The notes under the pieces were generated by a model, which saw nothing but the letters and a program-made list of their open reading frames with translations, was not told the DNA's origin and ran no database searches. The translations under genes and the position numbers were made by a program. From Bacillota bacterium (GTDB taxonomy: Bacteria > Bacillota > Clostridia > Christensenellales > Aristaeellaceae), in the NCBI GenBank assembly GCA_023402355.1, contig JAEXCG010000141.1, forward strand, positions 1 to 47,989: a stretch of 47,989 nucleotides of DNA, written 5' to 3'. Shown one piece after another: positions 26,393 through 34,139 of this stretch; within the stretch, counting starts at the first letter, position 1, and each line of letters begins with the position of its first letter.

Positions 26393-27874
26393 ATGTATCG
26401 AGTTCTGATCGTAGATGACGAGCGTCCTGCACTCATCTATTTGAGCGCGCTTATCACAAGGCATCTGCCTGACTTTGAGGTCGTAGGCATGGCTGAGGAC
26501 GTTCAAAGCGCGCTTGACCTACTTGCATCGCAAACGGTGGACGTGCTCATTACCGACGTGAGTATGCCGGGCGGCATGAACGGCATTGATCTGGCGAAGG
26601 TGGCGCGGGAGAAGTATCCGGCGATGCACATCGTCATCGTATCGGGTTATGCCGAATTTGAGTATGCCCGCGGTGCGATGCAGGCGGGCGTGGAAGATTA
26701 TCTTCTTAAGCCCATCTCGATTCCGCGTGTGAAGGAGGTTCTCACGAACGTGAAAACCTCGCTGGAAGAGGAACACATTCCGATGCTTCAGCAGGTGTTT
26801 ACCCAGCTGCTCCAGCAGCAGGAGGTCAATCCCGATCAGTTGGAGCGCGCCTTTGGTTCGGCGCCCCCGCACTTTGCCTTTGCAAGAATCGGCAACCTAA
26901 ACAGCAATCGTCATGCCCGCATGACGAGCATCGGCATCAAGGATCTCAGCCATGCTCCATGGCAGATCTTCTATGGACGCGACGATAACGAATTCATCCT
27001 GCTGATGCCCGATTCTGGGCTTGATGGGCGTTTCTCGGCGCAGTTGACCGATGTCATGGAGCACTTGTCTCACGGACGCTCGTGGACGGCTGTCTACAAC
27101 AAAGAAGCAAGCACGCTCACGCTGCTGCCAGCCTTCCTCAACAAGGCAAACAAGTTGATGAACGCGTCGCTCGTCATCGGATACACCCAATGCTTATGTG
27201 TGACAGCACCTGCTCCTGCGGATGCAGGCCTGCTGCCTGTGAACATTCGACGGCAACTATCTACCTGCATCACGAACAGCTCTTGGCGGGTCATTCAGGA
27301 AATGTTTCTATCCCTTGCGGTGGAATGGGAGAAAGCGAAGCTTCCGCAGGAGCAGGTCGAGCAGTTATGCTATCAGCTGGTGAATCAGTCTGCAAGTGAG
27401 GGCGGCGGCATCAAACGCAGCCAGCAGGCAATTCGTGAAGAAGTCGATATGCTGTACGCCGACGCCAGCTCCGTCGGCGAGCTGCTCTCCAGCCTGTATG
27501 GGGTGCTGTTCCGCGATCTATCCATTCATGACAAGCAGATCGGTGGCGACGAGCTATGTGCCTTCACGCTGAACTACATCAAGGAAAACTACAGCCTGCC
27601 GCTGAATATTCAGTCCATCTGTGCCAAGACAGGATTCAGTCAGACGTACCTTTCCCGCCTGTTGCGAAAATATGCCGATACCTCGGTGAACACCTATCTG
27701 ACTCAATGCCGCATGGAGGCTGCCAAGAAGCTCCTCAAAGAAAACCCGAGCATGCTGCTGCGCGATGTCGCGACGATGGTTGGCTATGAGGACCAGTCTT
27801 ATTTCAACAAGATCTTCCGCAGCGAAACGGGCATGACGCCAAGGCAGTATGCGGCGCAGTTTTCGCAGAAATGA
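26393..27874 (+). CDS. YesN-type response regulator with AraC DNA-binding domain (493 aa)
   Basis: The receiver domain (1-120) has the acidic pocket VDDE, the phospho-acceptor Asp in ITDVSMPGG and the Lys in LLKPIS. A middle region of about 260 residues is followed by a C-terminal AraC/XylS double helix-turn-helix (about 390-490), with IQSICAKTGFSQTYLSRLLRKY and VATMVGYEDQSYFNKIFRSETG. AraC-type proteins use two recognition helices per subunit and favour direct repeats, which matches the tandem boxes at the six minus-strand promoters. It is the natural candidate for their activator; this is inference from proximity and site form. AAGGAGG lies 9 bases before the ATG. Confidence 0.94.
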   Translation: MYRVLIVDDERPALIYLSALITRHLPDFEVVGMAEDVQSALDLLASQTVDVLITDVSMPGGMNGIDLAKVAREKYPAMHIVIVSGYAEFEYARGAMQAGVEDYLLKPISIPRVKEVLTNVKTSLEEEHIPMLQQVFTQLLQQQEVNPDQLERAFGSAPPHFAFARIGNLNSNRHARMTSIGIKDLSHAPWQIFYGRDDNEFILLMPDSGLDGRFSAQLTDVMEHLSHGRSWTAVYNKEASTLTLLPAFLNKANKLMNASLVIGYTQCLCVTAPAPADAGLLPVNIRRQLSTCITNSSWRVIQEMFLSLAVEWEKAKLPQEQVEQLCYQLVNQSASEGGGIKRSQQAIREEVDMLYADASSVGELLSSLYGVLFRDLSIHDKQIGGDELCAFTLNYIKENYSLPLNIQSICAKTGFSQTYLSRLLRKYADTSVNTYLTQCRMEAAKKLLKENPSMLLRDVATMVGYEDQSYFNKIFRSETGMTPRQYAAQFSQK

Positions 27875-27890
27875 GCGAGGGAGGTGACTT

Positions 27891-28565
27891 GTGATGCTGC
27901 TTCTGTATGCCGAGGATGAACCTGCCATGTCCGAGGCAGTGGTAGACATCCTGACCTATCACGGGTATCAGGTGGACGCGGTTTTTTCGGGTGATGACGC
28001 GCTGGCTTATGCGTCACTCACCCCTTATGACGGCATCATTCTGGACATTATGCTGCCTGGAATGAACGGACTGGAGGTGCTAAGGGAGCTTCGAAAGCGC
28101 CATCTTGCCGTCCCTGTGCTGATGCTCACCGCCAAGGGGGAGGTTAATGACCGCATCACCGGGCTGGAACAAGGCGCTGACGATTACTTGGTAAAACCCT
28201 TTGCGATGGGCGAGCTGCTGGCTCGTGTGCGCGCCATGCTGCGGCGCAGGGAAAACTACACCCCGGATACGCTCACCTGCGGAAACATCACCCTGAATAC
28301 AGCCCACAAGACCTTGGAATCCGAAAGCCGCACACTGGATTTAAGCCGCATTGAGTATCAGATGATGGAATTTTTCATACTCAATCAAGGAACGTACCTT
28401 TCCGCAGGGCAGTTGCTAGAGCGGGTTTGGGGGTATGAGTCGGAGGTTGAGCAAGGCGCGCTGTGGGTCTACATTTCTTATCTGCGCAAGAAACTGCATC
28501 AGCTTGACGCCAATGTGGAAATCAGCACCAAGCGCGGCATCGGCTATGCGTTGGAGGTCATCTGA
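27891..28565 (+). CDS. OmpR/PhoB-family response regulator (224 aa)
   Basis: Receiver domain with AEDE, phospho-acceptor Asp in IILDIMLPG and Lys in LVKPF. A C-terminal winged helix (about 130-222) shows LDLSRIEYQMMEFFILNQG and VWVYISYLRKKL-type segments (actual LWVYISYLRKKL). GTG 27891 and ATG 27894 are both possible starts behind GGGAGG. It lies 16 bases after the YesN-type gene, so both two-component systems are probably one transcript. Direct-repeat sites at 34018-34036 and 36354-36372 are likely targets. Confidence 0.94.
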   Translation: MMLLLYAEDEPAMSEAVVDILTYHGYQVDAVFSGDDALAYASLTPYDGIILDIMLPGMNGLEVLRELRKRHLAVPVLMLTAKGEVNDRITGLEQGADDYLVKPFAMGELLARVRAMLRRRENYTPDTLTCGNITLNTAHKTLESESRTLDLSRIEYQMMEFFILNQGTYLSAGQLLERVWGYESEVEQGALWVYISYLRKKLHQLDANVEISTKRGIGYALEVI

Positions 28566-29812
28566 TGGTTAAGATTCTGCGGCGCAGGTTCGTGATGATC
28601 GCGATGGTGTCCTTTGCGGTGTTCCTGCTGCTTCTGTCCGTCGGCTTTATCACCGCAAATTACTTTTCTATGGAAAACGCAGCGGATACCGTGCTAAGTC
28701 TGCTGCTGGACGGTCCGCCCGAACCCGATGCACCGCAGGAAACAGCACCGCCCATGAACGCCTTTGGTTATCAGCTGGAAAGCCCCAACGGTCGCGCTCT
28801 TCGTTCTTTTGTGGCTAAGATCGGCACAGATGGCGAGATCACGTTAGTAGACTCCGGCTTCGGCTGGACGGTTAACGCATCGGATGTGCAAGCCTTGGCC
28901 CAAAATGCCGCTGACACAGGACAAACCTCCGGCAAACTCGGCTCTTATAAGTTTCTCAGCCGTGTGGAAGGCGACGGCAAACGGATCGCCTTTGTGGACA
29001 TCACCATTCAAGCGCAGATGCTGCTGTACTCGCTGTTACCCATTGCGTTGGTCTGCGGCGCAGGCTTCCTGTTGATGTTCGTCATCGTCCTGCTGGTCTC
29101 CCGCAGAGCCGTCCGTCCCATTGCAGAGAACCTGGAAAAACAGCAGTGCTTCATTGCGGATGCGGGTCATGAGATCAAGACCCCGCTGGCAATCATCCAA
29201 TCCAACGCTGACGCCATGGCACTATGTATGGGCGATAACAAGTGGCTGAACAACATTCGTGCGCAGGTCACACGCTTGGACAGGCTGACCCGCGATCTGC
29301 TGACCATGGCCAGCGACACCGACACGCCGCTCTTCATGACGGACGTCGATCTCAGTGAACTGCTCATAAACTGCTTGAAGGCCCACGAGGAGCTGTTTCA
29401 AAGCCATCATCTAACCGTGTTCGCACAGATCGTTTCAAACGTGGTCGTCCATGGGAGTCAAGAGTCCCTCCTGCGTCTGACCGATGTGCTGACGGACAAT
29501 GCGATTCGATACGCTACTGCCAAAAGCAGCGTACACGTCTCCTTGACTCCCGTAGGAAAACGTGTCGTGCTGGAAATGACCAACCGATGCGACGCGCTGC
29601 CGCATGTGCGCCCGGACAGACTGTTCGATCGCTTTTATCGCGCCGACGCTGCACGAACGCAGCAGGCAGGCGGCTATGGTATCGGGCTTGCTATCGCAAA
29701 ATCGGATGTGCAGCGGCATCACGGAAGCATCCACGCATTCTTCGATGACGCGCAAACCATCCGATTTCGGGTGGAGCTTTTGCTTCGCGATGCAAAAGCA
29801 GACAGTCAATAA
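28565..29812 (+). CDS. Sensor histidine kinase, HisKA class (415 aa)
   Basis: Partner of the OmpR-type regulator, overlapping its stop by one base (TGATG). Two membrane helices (about 8-30 and 157-180) bracket an extracellular region of about 125 residues. There is no clear HAMP. HisKA has its His in DAGHEIKTPLA; the ATPase domain has LTDNAIRYA and a G-box GGYGIGLAIAK. Architecture resembles kinases that sense envelope stress or small molecules and control ABC exporters. Confidence 0.93.
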   Translation: MVKILRRRFVMIAMVSFAVFLLLLSVGFITANYFSMENAADTVLSLLLDGPPEPDAPQETAPPMNAFGYQLESPNGRALRSFVAKIGTDGEITLVDSGFGWTVNASDVQALAQNAADTGQTSGKLGSYKFLSRVEGDGKRIAFVDITIQAQMLLYSLLPIALVCGAGFLLMFVIVLLVSRRAVRPIAENLEKQQCFIADAGHEIKTPLAIIQSNADAMALCMGDNKWLNNIRAQVTRLDRLTRDLLTMASDTDTPLFMTDVDLSELLINCLKAHEELFQSHHLTVFAQIVSNVVVHGSQESLLRLTDVLTDNAIRYATAKSSVHVSLTPVGKRVVLEMTNRCDALPHVRPDRLFDRFYRADAARTQQAGGYGIGLAIAKSDVQRHHGSIHAFFDDAQTIRFRVELLLRDAKADSQ

Positions 29813-29821
29813 ATCAGCGAC

Positions 29822-29857
29822 AAAATGGGACGAGCTATTCCGGCTCATCCCATTTTT
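29822..29857. terminator. Bidirectional terminator between converging operons
   Basis: An 11-bp stem (29825-29835 with 29843-29853, one wobble pair) has A residues on the left and TTTTT on the right. It can end the plus-strand sensor operon and the minus-strand exporter operon, whose last stop is at 29868. Confidence 0.85.
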
Positions 29858-29867
29858 ATGCCTTTGT

Positions 29868-30965
29868 TTACTTGTTATCCGTCTGTGTATCCGCAGAGGA
29901 TACTGTTTCACCCTCTACCGTAGTCACCGTGGCGCTCATGCCATAGCGCACGGATTCGGACGAGGCAAATGTCACATAAGCCGCATATACCGCGGTGTCG
30001 TCATCCTCCGTGCTTTCCATGGCCACGCCGGAGATACGCTCCACTTCGCCTTCGGTGCGCTGGCCGTTGCCAAACTCCACCTGCACCTGTTGACCAATCT
30101 GAATGTTCGCAAGATCTGTCTCGGGTACCTCCACCTCCAAACGGATCGCGCTGTCGGGATAGACCTTGGCAATGACGCTGCCCTGCGTCACGGCATCGCC
30201 CACGGCAACAGAAAATTCAGACACTACGCCGCTTTCCGCCGCGCTCATGTCGGCGTCATAGCCCGCCAGACTTGATGGTGTCACGGATAGCAACTCATAA
30301 AGCACCTCGCCGCGCTCCACATGTTGTCCATTTTGAACGCATATCTTGGAAATCGTCCCCGTCTCGCTGCCGGTGTAAGCGATCGGCTCCACCCGGGCGA
30401 TGGTACCCTTGCCGAGCTTCTTGGATGCAGCATACATCGTGCCGCGATACACGGCTACCGACTCACCCACATCGAATCCCCCATCCGTCAGCTCTACCGC
30501 GTAGTCTGTTCCGCTGACGCCATAGATCATGCCCAAGCCGCTGTGCGAGCTGTCGGAGGTACTGCGGACAAAAACGTTCTCACCGTTGTGAACCAACTGC
30601 GTCTCAATAGAATCATATGCATATCTGGTGCTTGCGGAGACGGTATACTTTACGTCCGGCTCAATGGAGGCTGCCGCGCCATAGCGGGTGATGACGGCCG
30701 CTAAGGAATCTCCTTCTGCACCGTAGAGCGTCACCGTTCCGGCCTGCTCGGCGCATACATAGGTAGTAGAGAGCGCGGCCAGCTGTGTTCCCGCGTCCAC
30801 ATGCTCCCCGGTCTGGGCGAACAGCGCAGTGACAGTCCCTTCCGAAGGTGCAAACACCGCAAGTGTCTGGGTGGAAACGACAGTAGCATCCAGCGCCACG
30901 CTTTCGGCGCAAGCGGCGGAGAAGAGCATCAACGCGGACAAGACACCTGCAACAATTTTTTTCAT
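29868..30965 (-). CDS. HlyD/RND-type adaptor protein, secreted (365 aa)
   Basis: Periplasmic-adaptor family. An N-terminal export signal (ends near SAACAES; lipobox weak) is followed by two lipoyl-like half-motifs (VFAPSEGTVTALFAQTGEHVDAG and the later SGVVSEFSVAVGDAVTQGSV, each part of a barrel-sandwich), a beta-barrel (IRLEVEVPETDLANIQIGQ) and a tail rich in Ser/Thr. It lacks the long coiled-coil hairpin of Gram-negative adaptors. A TTG at 30971 is in frame, but ATG 30965 with GGGAGA upstream is preferred. It is the last gene of the exporter operon, 35 bases after the permease, and is a second adaptor besides the one at 32900. Confidence 0.82.
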   Translation of the reverse strand: MKKIVAGVLSALMLFSAACAESVALDATVVSTQTLAVFAPSEGTVTALFAQTGEHVDAGTQLAALSTTYVCAEQAGTVTLYGAEGDSLAAVITRYGAAASIEPDVKYTVSASTRYAYDSIETQLVHNGENVFVRSTSDSSHSGLGMIYGVSGTDYAVELTDGGFDVGESVAVYRGTMYAASKKLGKGTIARVEPIAYTGSETGTISKICVQNGQHVERGEVLYELLSVTPSSLAGYDADMSAAESGVVSEFSVAVGDAVTQGSVIAKVYPDSAIRLEVEVPETDLANIQIGQQVQVEFGNGQRTEGEVERISGVAMESTEDDDTAVYAAYVTFASSESVRYGMSATVTTVEGETVSSADTQTDNK

Positions 30966-31000
30966 AATCAATTCTCTCCCATTTATTATTACAGTATTTC

Positions 31001-32212
31001 TTATGCAAACCGCAGCGCATCAATGGGGTTAAGCTTGCTTGCCTTGCGCGCAGGGGCCCATCCGAAGATAATGCCCACCGCTGCCGAGAAGCCCACGCCC
31101 AGAATGATAGCGCTCACCGATACGGTGAAGGTCGTGCCCATCATGTTGGTCAGGATGATGGACAGCAGCAAGCCCAATCCCACGCCCGCCACACCGCCGA
31201 TCATCGATAGCAGGAACGATTCGATCAGAAACTGCATCTGGATCTGCCAAGGGATCGCACCCAGCGCTTTTTTCAGACCGATCTCCATGGTGCGCTCGGT
31301 TACGGAGGTCAGCATCATATTCATGATCCCGATACCGCCAACCACCAGCGCGATAGAGGCAATGCCTGCCAGCAGCGCCGTCATCATGGACAGCATCTGC
31401 TCCATGGTGTCCTCCACGCTGCTCATGGTAATGATCTCGTAACAGTCATCCTCATAGGAGAACATGGCGTCCATGACGCCTTCAATTTGCGTTGCTACCG
31501 CATCGGAATCCGCCCCTTCGACAAGATAGACCGTGAAGGAGGTCACGACGCTGGCGTTGTTCATCTTCAGCGCTGTGGTGTAAGGAATGAGGATGTCCGG
31601 ACTTCCGGCAAAAATGCTGGTGATGCTCTCCGTGCCATCGGACGAGAACAGCCCGACGATCAAGTAGGGTACGCCGTTAATGTACAAATTCTCGCCCACG
31701 GGATCAACACCATAAAAGAAAGTCTCCACCAGGGTGTCGTCCACCAGGCATACGAAGGACATGTTGTCCTCGTCCAATTTGTTCAGTGCTCTGCCCCGCG
31801 TGACCACTTCGCTGTTGGTGCGGAAGTAGTAGGCGTTCTTGCCGGAGACCGATATGCCCGTGTCGTAGGTCCCGTCGTGGGAAACCCGTGCGGAGAGGCT
31901 CACGGTCGGGGTCAGCCCTGCGATGGTATCCAGCGCGGTCAGTTCCGCCATGTCATCAGTCGTCAGTCCTGACTTTAGGTCGCTGCCCGTGACGGAAACC
32001 GTCAGCGTACCTGCGCCCATGGACGAGAAGCTGCTCGACAGCGACCCGGATACGCCTGACACCGTGGTAATCAGCGCAATGACCGCCGTGACGCCGATGA
32101 GGATGCCCAGCACCGTGAGGAAAGAGCGCACCTTGTTGCCCCATATGTTATCGAGAGACATGCGCACACATTCCTTAAGCATGATGAGGGTCTTGCGGAC
32201 TCTCTTAAGCAT
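31001..32212 (-). CDS. MacB-like ABC exporter permease (403 aa)
   Basis: N-terminal membrane helix (FLTVLGILIGVTAVIALITT core), extracytoplasmic MacB_PCD-type domain of about 230 residues, then three helices with the FtsX-type segment IALVVGGIGIMNMMLTSVTE and ending NPIDALRF, the family's typical C-terminus. It works with the ATPase at 32205. The frame is open to a GTG at 32224; ATG 32212 is better spaced from GGAGGGGA. It overlaps the ATPase gene by 8 bases. Confidence 0.92.
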   Translation of the reverse strand: MLKRVRKTLIMLKECVRMSLDNIWGNKVRSFLTVLGILIGVTAVIALITTVSGVSGSLSSSFSSMGAGTLTVSVTGSDLKSGLTTDDMAELTALDTIAGLTPTVSLSARVSHDGTYDTGISVSGKNAYYFRTNSEVVTRGRALNKLDEDNMSFVCLVDDTLVETFFYGVDPVGENLYINGVPYLIVGLFSSDGTESITSIFAGSPDILIPYTTALKMNNASVVTSFTVYLVEGADSDAVATQIEGVMDAMFSYEDDCYEIITMSSVEDTMEQMLSMMTALLAGIASIALVVGGIGIMNMMLTSVTERTMEIGLKKALGAIPWQIQMQFLIESFLLSMIGGVAGVGLGLLLSIILTNMMGTTFTVSVSAIILGVGFSAAVGIIFGWAPARKASKLNPIDALRFA

Positions 32213-32903
32213 GACACGCGTCACTCCCCTCCGTCAGTACCCCATCGATGATGTTCACGACACGGTGCGCATAGGACGCAATATGCAAATCATGGGTGAT
32301 CATGATGATGGTGCGTCCCTCGTCGTTCAGCTCTTGAAACAGGCTCATGACCTGCTTGCCGGTTTGCTGATCCAGCGCACCGGTGGGCTCGTCGGCCAAG
32401 AGGATGGACGGATTGCCCACCAGCGCCCGCGCGATGGCCACGCGCTGCTGTTGACCGCCCGAGAGCTGATTGGGAAAGTGGTTTTTGCGATCCGCCAGCC
32501 CCACGCGCTCCAGCATTTCGGAGGCCAGCTTCCGCCGTTCTTTGAGCGTGACGCCTGCGTAGATCAGCGGCATCTCTACGTTCTTCTGTGCCGTTAGCCG
32601 GGGCAGAAGCTGGGAGTTCTGGAAAATGAAGCCGATCTCCTTGCTGCGGATGGTCGCCAGCTCCACTTCCGTCAGTTCCTCCGTAGCGGCTCCGTGAAGG
32701 ATGTAGCTGCCGGAGGTAGGCGTATCCAGACAGCCGATGATGTTCATCAGCGTGGACTTGCCGCTGCCGGAGGGGCCCAGGATAGAAAGGTATTCTCCCG
32801 GCGCGATGTCCAGATGTACATCCTTCAAGATGTGCATCTCCTCGTCGCCCATTTGGTAGTATTTATTGATGGCTCTCATGCGAAAGAAGACGTCCCCCAT
32901 CAT
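32205..32903 (-). CDS. MacB/LolD-type ABC exporter ATPase (232 aa)
   Basis: Walker A GPSGSGKST, Q-loop FIFQNSQLLPRLT, signature LSGGQQQRVAIARAL, Walker B ILLADEPTGALD and switch His ITHD are all present, at normal length. It overlaps the adaptor gene by 4 bases (ATGA) and the permease gene downstream. Proteins of this class power export of peptides, lipoproteins or antibiotics from the outer membrane leaflet. Confidence 0.95.
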   Translation of the reverse strand: MMGDVFFRMRAINKYYQMGDEEMHILKDVHLDIAPGEYLSILGPSGSGKSTLMNIIGCLDTPTSGSYILHGAATEELTEVELATIRSKEIGFIFQNSQLLPRLTAQKNVEMPLIYAGVTLKERRKLASEMLERVGLADRKNHFPNQLSGGQQQRVAIARALVGNPSILLADEPTGALDQQTGKQVMSLFQELNDEGRTIIMITHDLHIASYAHRVVNIIDGVLTEGSDACHA

Positions 32904-33964
32904 TGACCACCACCAAAGCCGCTCGGCATCCCGCCGGGCATTTGTCCGCCAGCGGGGGCTTGACCGCCGCTGGAATCAGAGAAATCCATGTTGGAAAAGT
33001 CGGGCATGTTCCCACCACTGGGCGGCATCATCTGCTGGCCGCCGAGCAGGCCCGACAGCAGCCCCGAAAGCCCGCTCTGCGCCGCTGTCGTCTGCACCTC
33101 CACGTACACCTCGTCGCCATCCTTGAGCCCGCTCTTGATCTCCACGTAGTTGCCGTTGCTCACGCCGACCTCCACGGGGATCTGCTCCAGCGCGCCGGAT
33201 TCGTTATACATGTAGACATAGGCGCTGTTCTCGGCGTCAAAGCTGAGAGCGTCCATTTTGAGAATCACGACATTCTCCGCCGCTTCCTTCGGGATGGAGA
33301 CCGTGATCTGCATACCGGGATACACCCCATCGCCCGCTTCCACATCTACCAAGGCCGTAGCGGTATAATAGGCCACGCTGCCGGTTGAAGCGGAAATATA
33401 ATTGATGGTGGCAATGGTGGACTCAAATTGCTTCTCCGTGGCGGTCGCCGTCACGGTGCAGGCCTGACCCACGCCGACCGACGCGATGTCGTATTCGTCT
33501 ACTCGGAAGCTGGCCTTTAAATGGGTGAAATCGGCGATCTGCATCAGCTCTGTGCCGCTGGGCACCTCGTCCCCCGCGGCCACGCTGACACTGTTCACTT
33601 TCCCATCGAAGTCTGCGGTGAATGTATCGCCGTTTGTCAGCCGCAGCAGCTTGTCATCCTTCTTCACCGTGTCACCCGCCGCAACATACACCGTGCGGAT
33701 GGTGCTGTCCTTCGACGCTGTGTAGGTCTTGCTGTCGATGACCGCAAGGCTGCCAGAGAAGCTCACAGCGTTGGAGATACTTCCGATAGACGCCGTATAC
33801 CCTGTGTAGCTTACGGTATACTCCTGCTTCAGCGACGTGTAGGCATAATATCCCGCGCCTGCCAAGATCAGCAGAATAAACAGAAATAAAATGATCTTCC
33901 GAAGGATGTGCCGCTTGCGTTTCGGCTTTGCCTTCTCGGTTACGTGGACTGCCTGTTCCGGCAT
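32900..33964 (-). CDS. HlyD-family adaptor with Met/Gly/Pro-rich tail (354 aa)
   Basis: A membrane anchor (about residues 19-43) is followed by a split lipoyl domain (SFSGSLAVIDSKTY... and VNSVSVAAGDEVPSGTEL), a barrel (LKASFRVDEYDIASVGVGQ) and a C-terminal domain (VEVGVSNGNYVEIKSGLKDGDEV). The last 50 residues are low-complexity: repeated MP, GG and DFSN-type blocks. It is the first gene of the MacB-like exporter operon. ATG 33964 is preferred over GTG 33973, which overlaps the AGGAAGG site. Expression is probably driven from 34005-34036. Confidence 0.9.
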   Translation of the reverse strand: MPEQAVHVTEKAKPKRKRHILRKIILFLFILLILAGAGYYAYTSLKQEYTVSYTGYTASIGSISNAVSFSGSLAVIDSKTYTASKDSTIRTVYVAAGDTVKKDDKLLRLTNGDTFTADFDGKVNSVSVAAGDEVPSGTELMQIADFTHLKASFRVDEYDIASVGVGQACTVTATATEKQFESTIATINYISASTGSVAYYTATALVDVEAGDGVYPGMQITVSIPKEAAENVVILKMDALSFDAENSAYVYMYNESGALEQIPVEVGVSNGNYVEIKSGLKDGDEVYVEVQTTAAQSGLSGLLSGLLGGQQMMPPSGGNMPDFSNMDFSDSSGGQAPAGGQMPGGMPSGFGGGQ

Positions 33965-34004
33965 TTCATTCACCTTCCTGTGCTCGTTGTTTTTTTACTC
34001 CGTT

Positions 34005-34036
34005 AGCTTACAAGAGAAACCTTACGCCAGCCTTAG
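34005..34036 (-). promoter_or_regulatory. OmpR-type direct-repeat promoter of the exporter operon
   Basis: Minus strand: CTAAGGCTGGCGTAAGGTT (34018-34036; half-sites with an 11-bp period), 7 bp, then -10 TAAGCT (34005-34010). The same motif and 7-bp spacing occur at 36341-36372. The repeat takes the place of a -35 hexamer. Confidence 0.65.
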
Positions 34037-34139
34037 GGAACGAGCGGCATTGTGTGACTTTTCCGTGAACAAGTGCAGACAACGCCGTGAAAGAGACACT
34101 GTGGACGCTGTTGTTGCGCCCGCGTCCTGCGGTATTGCC

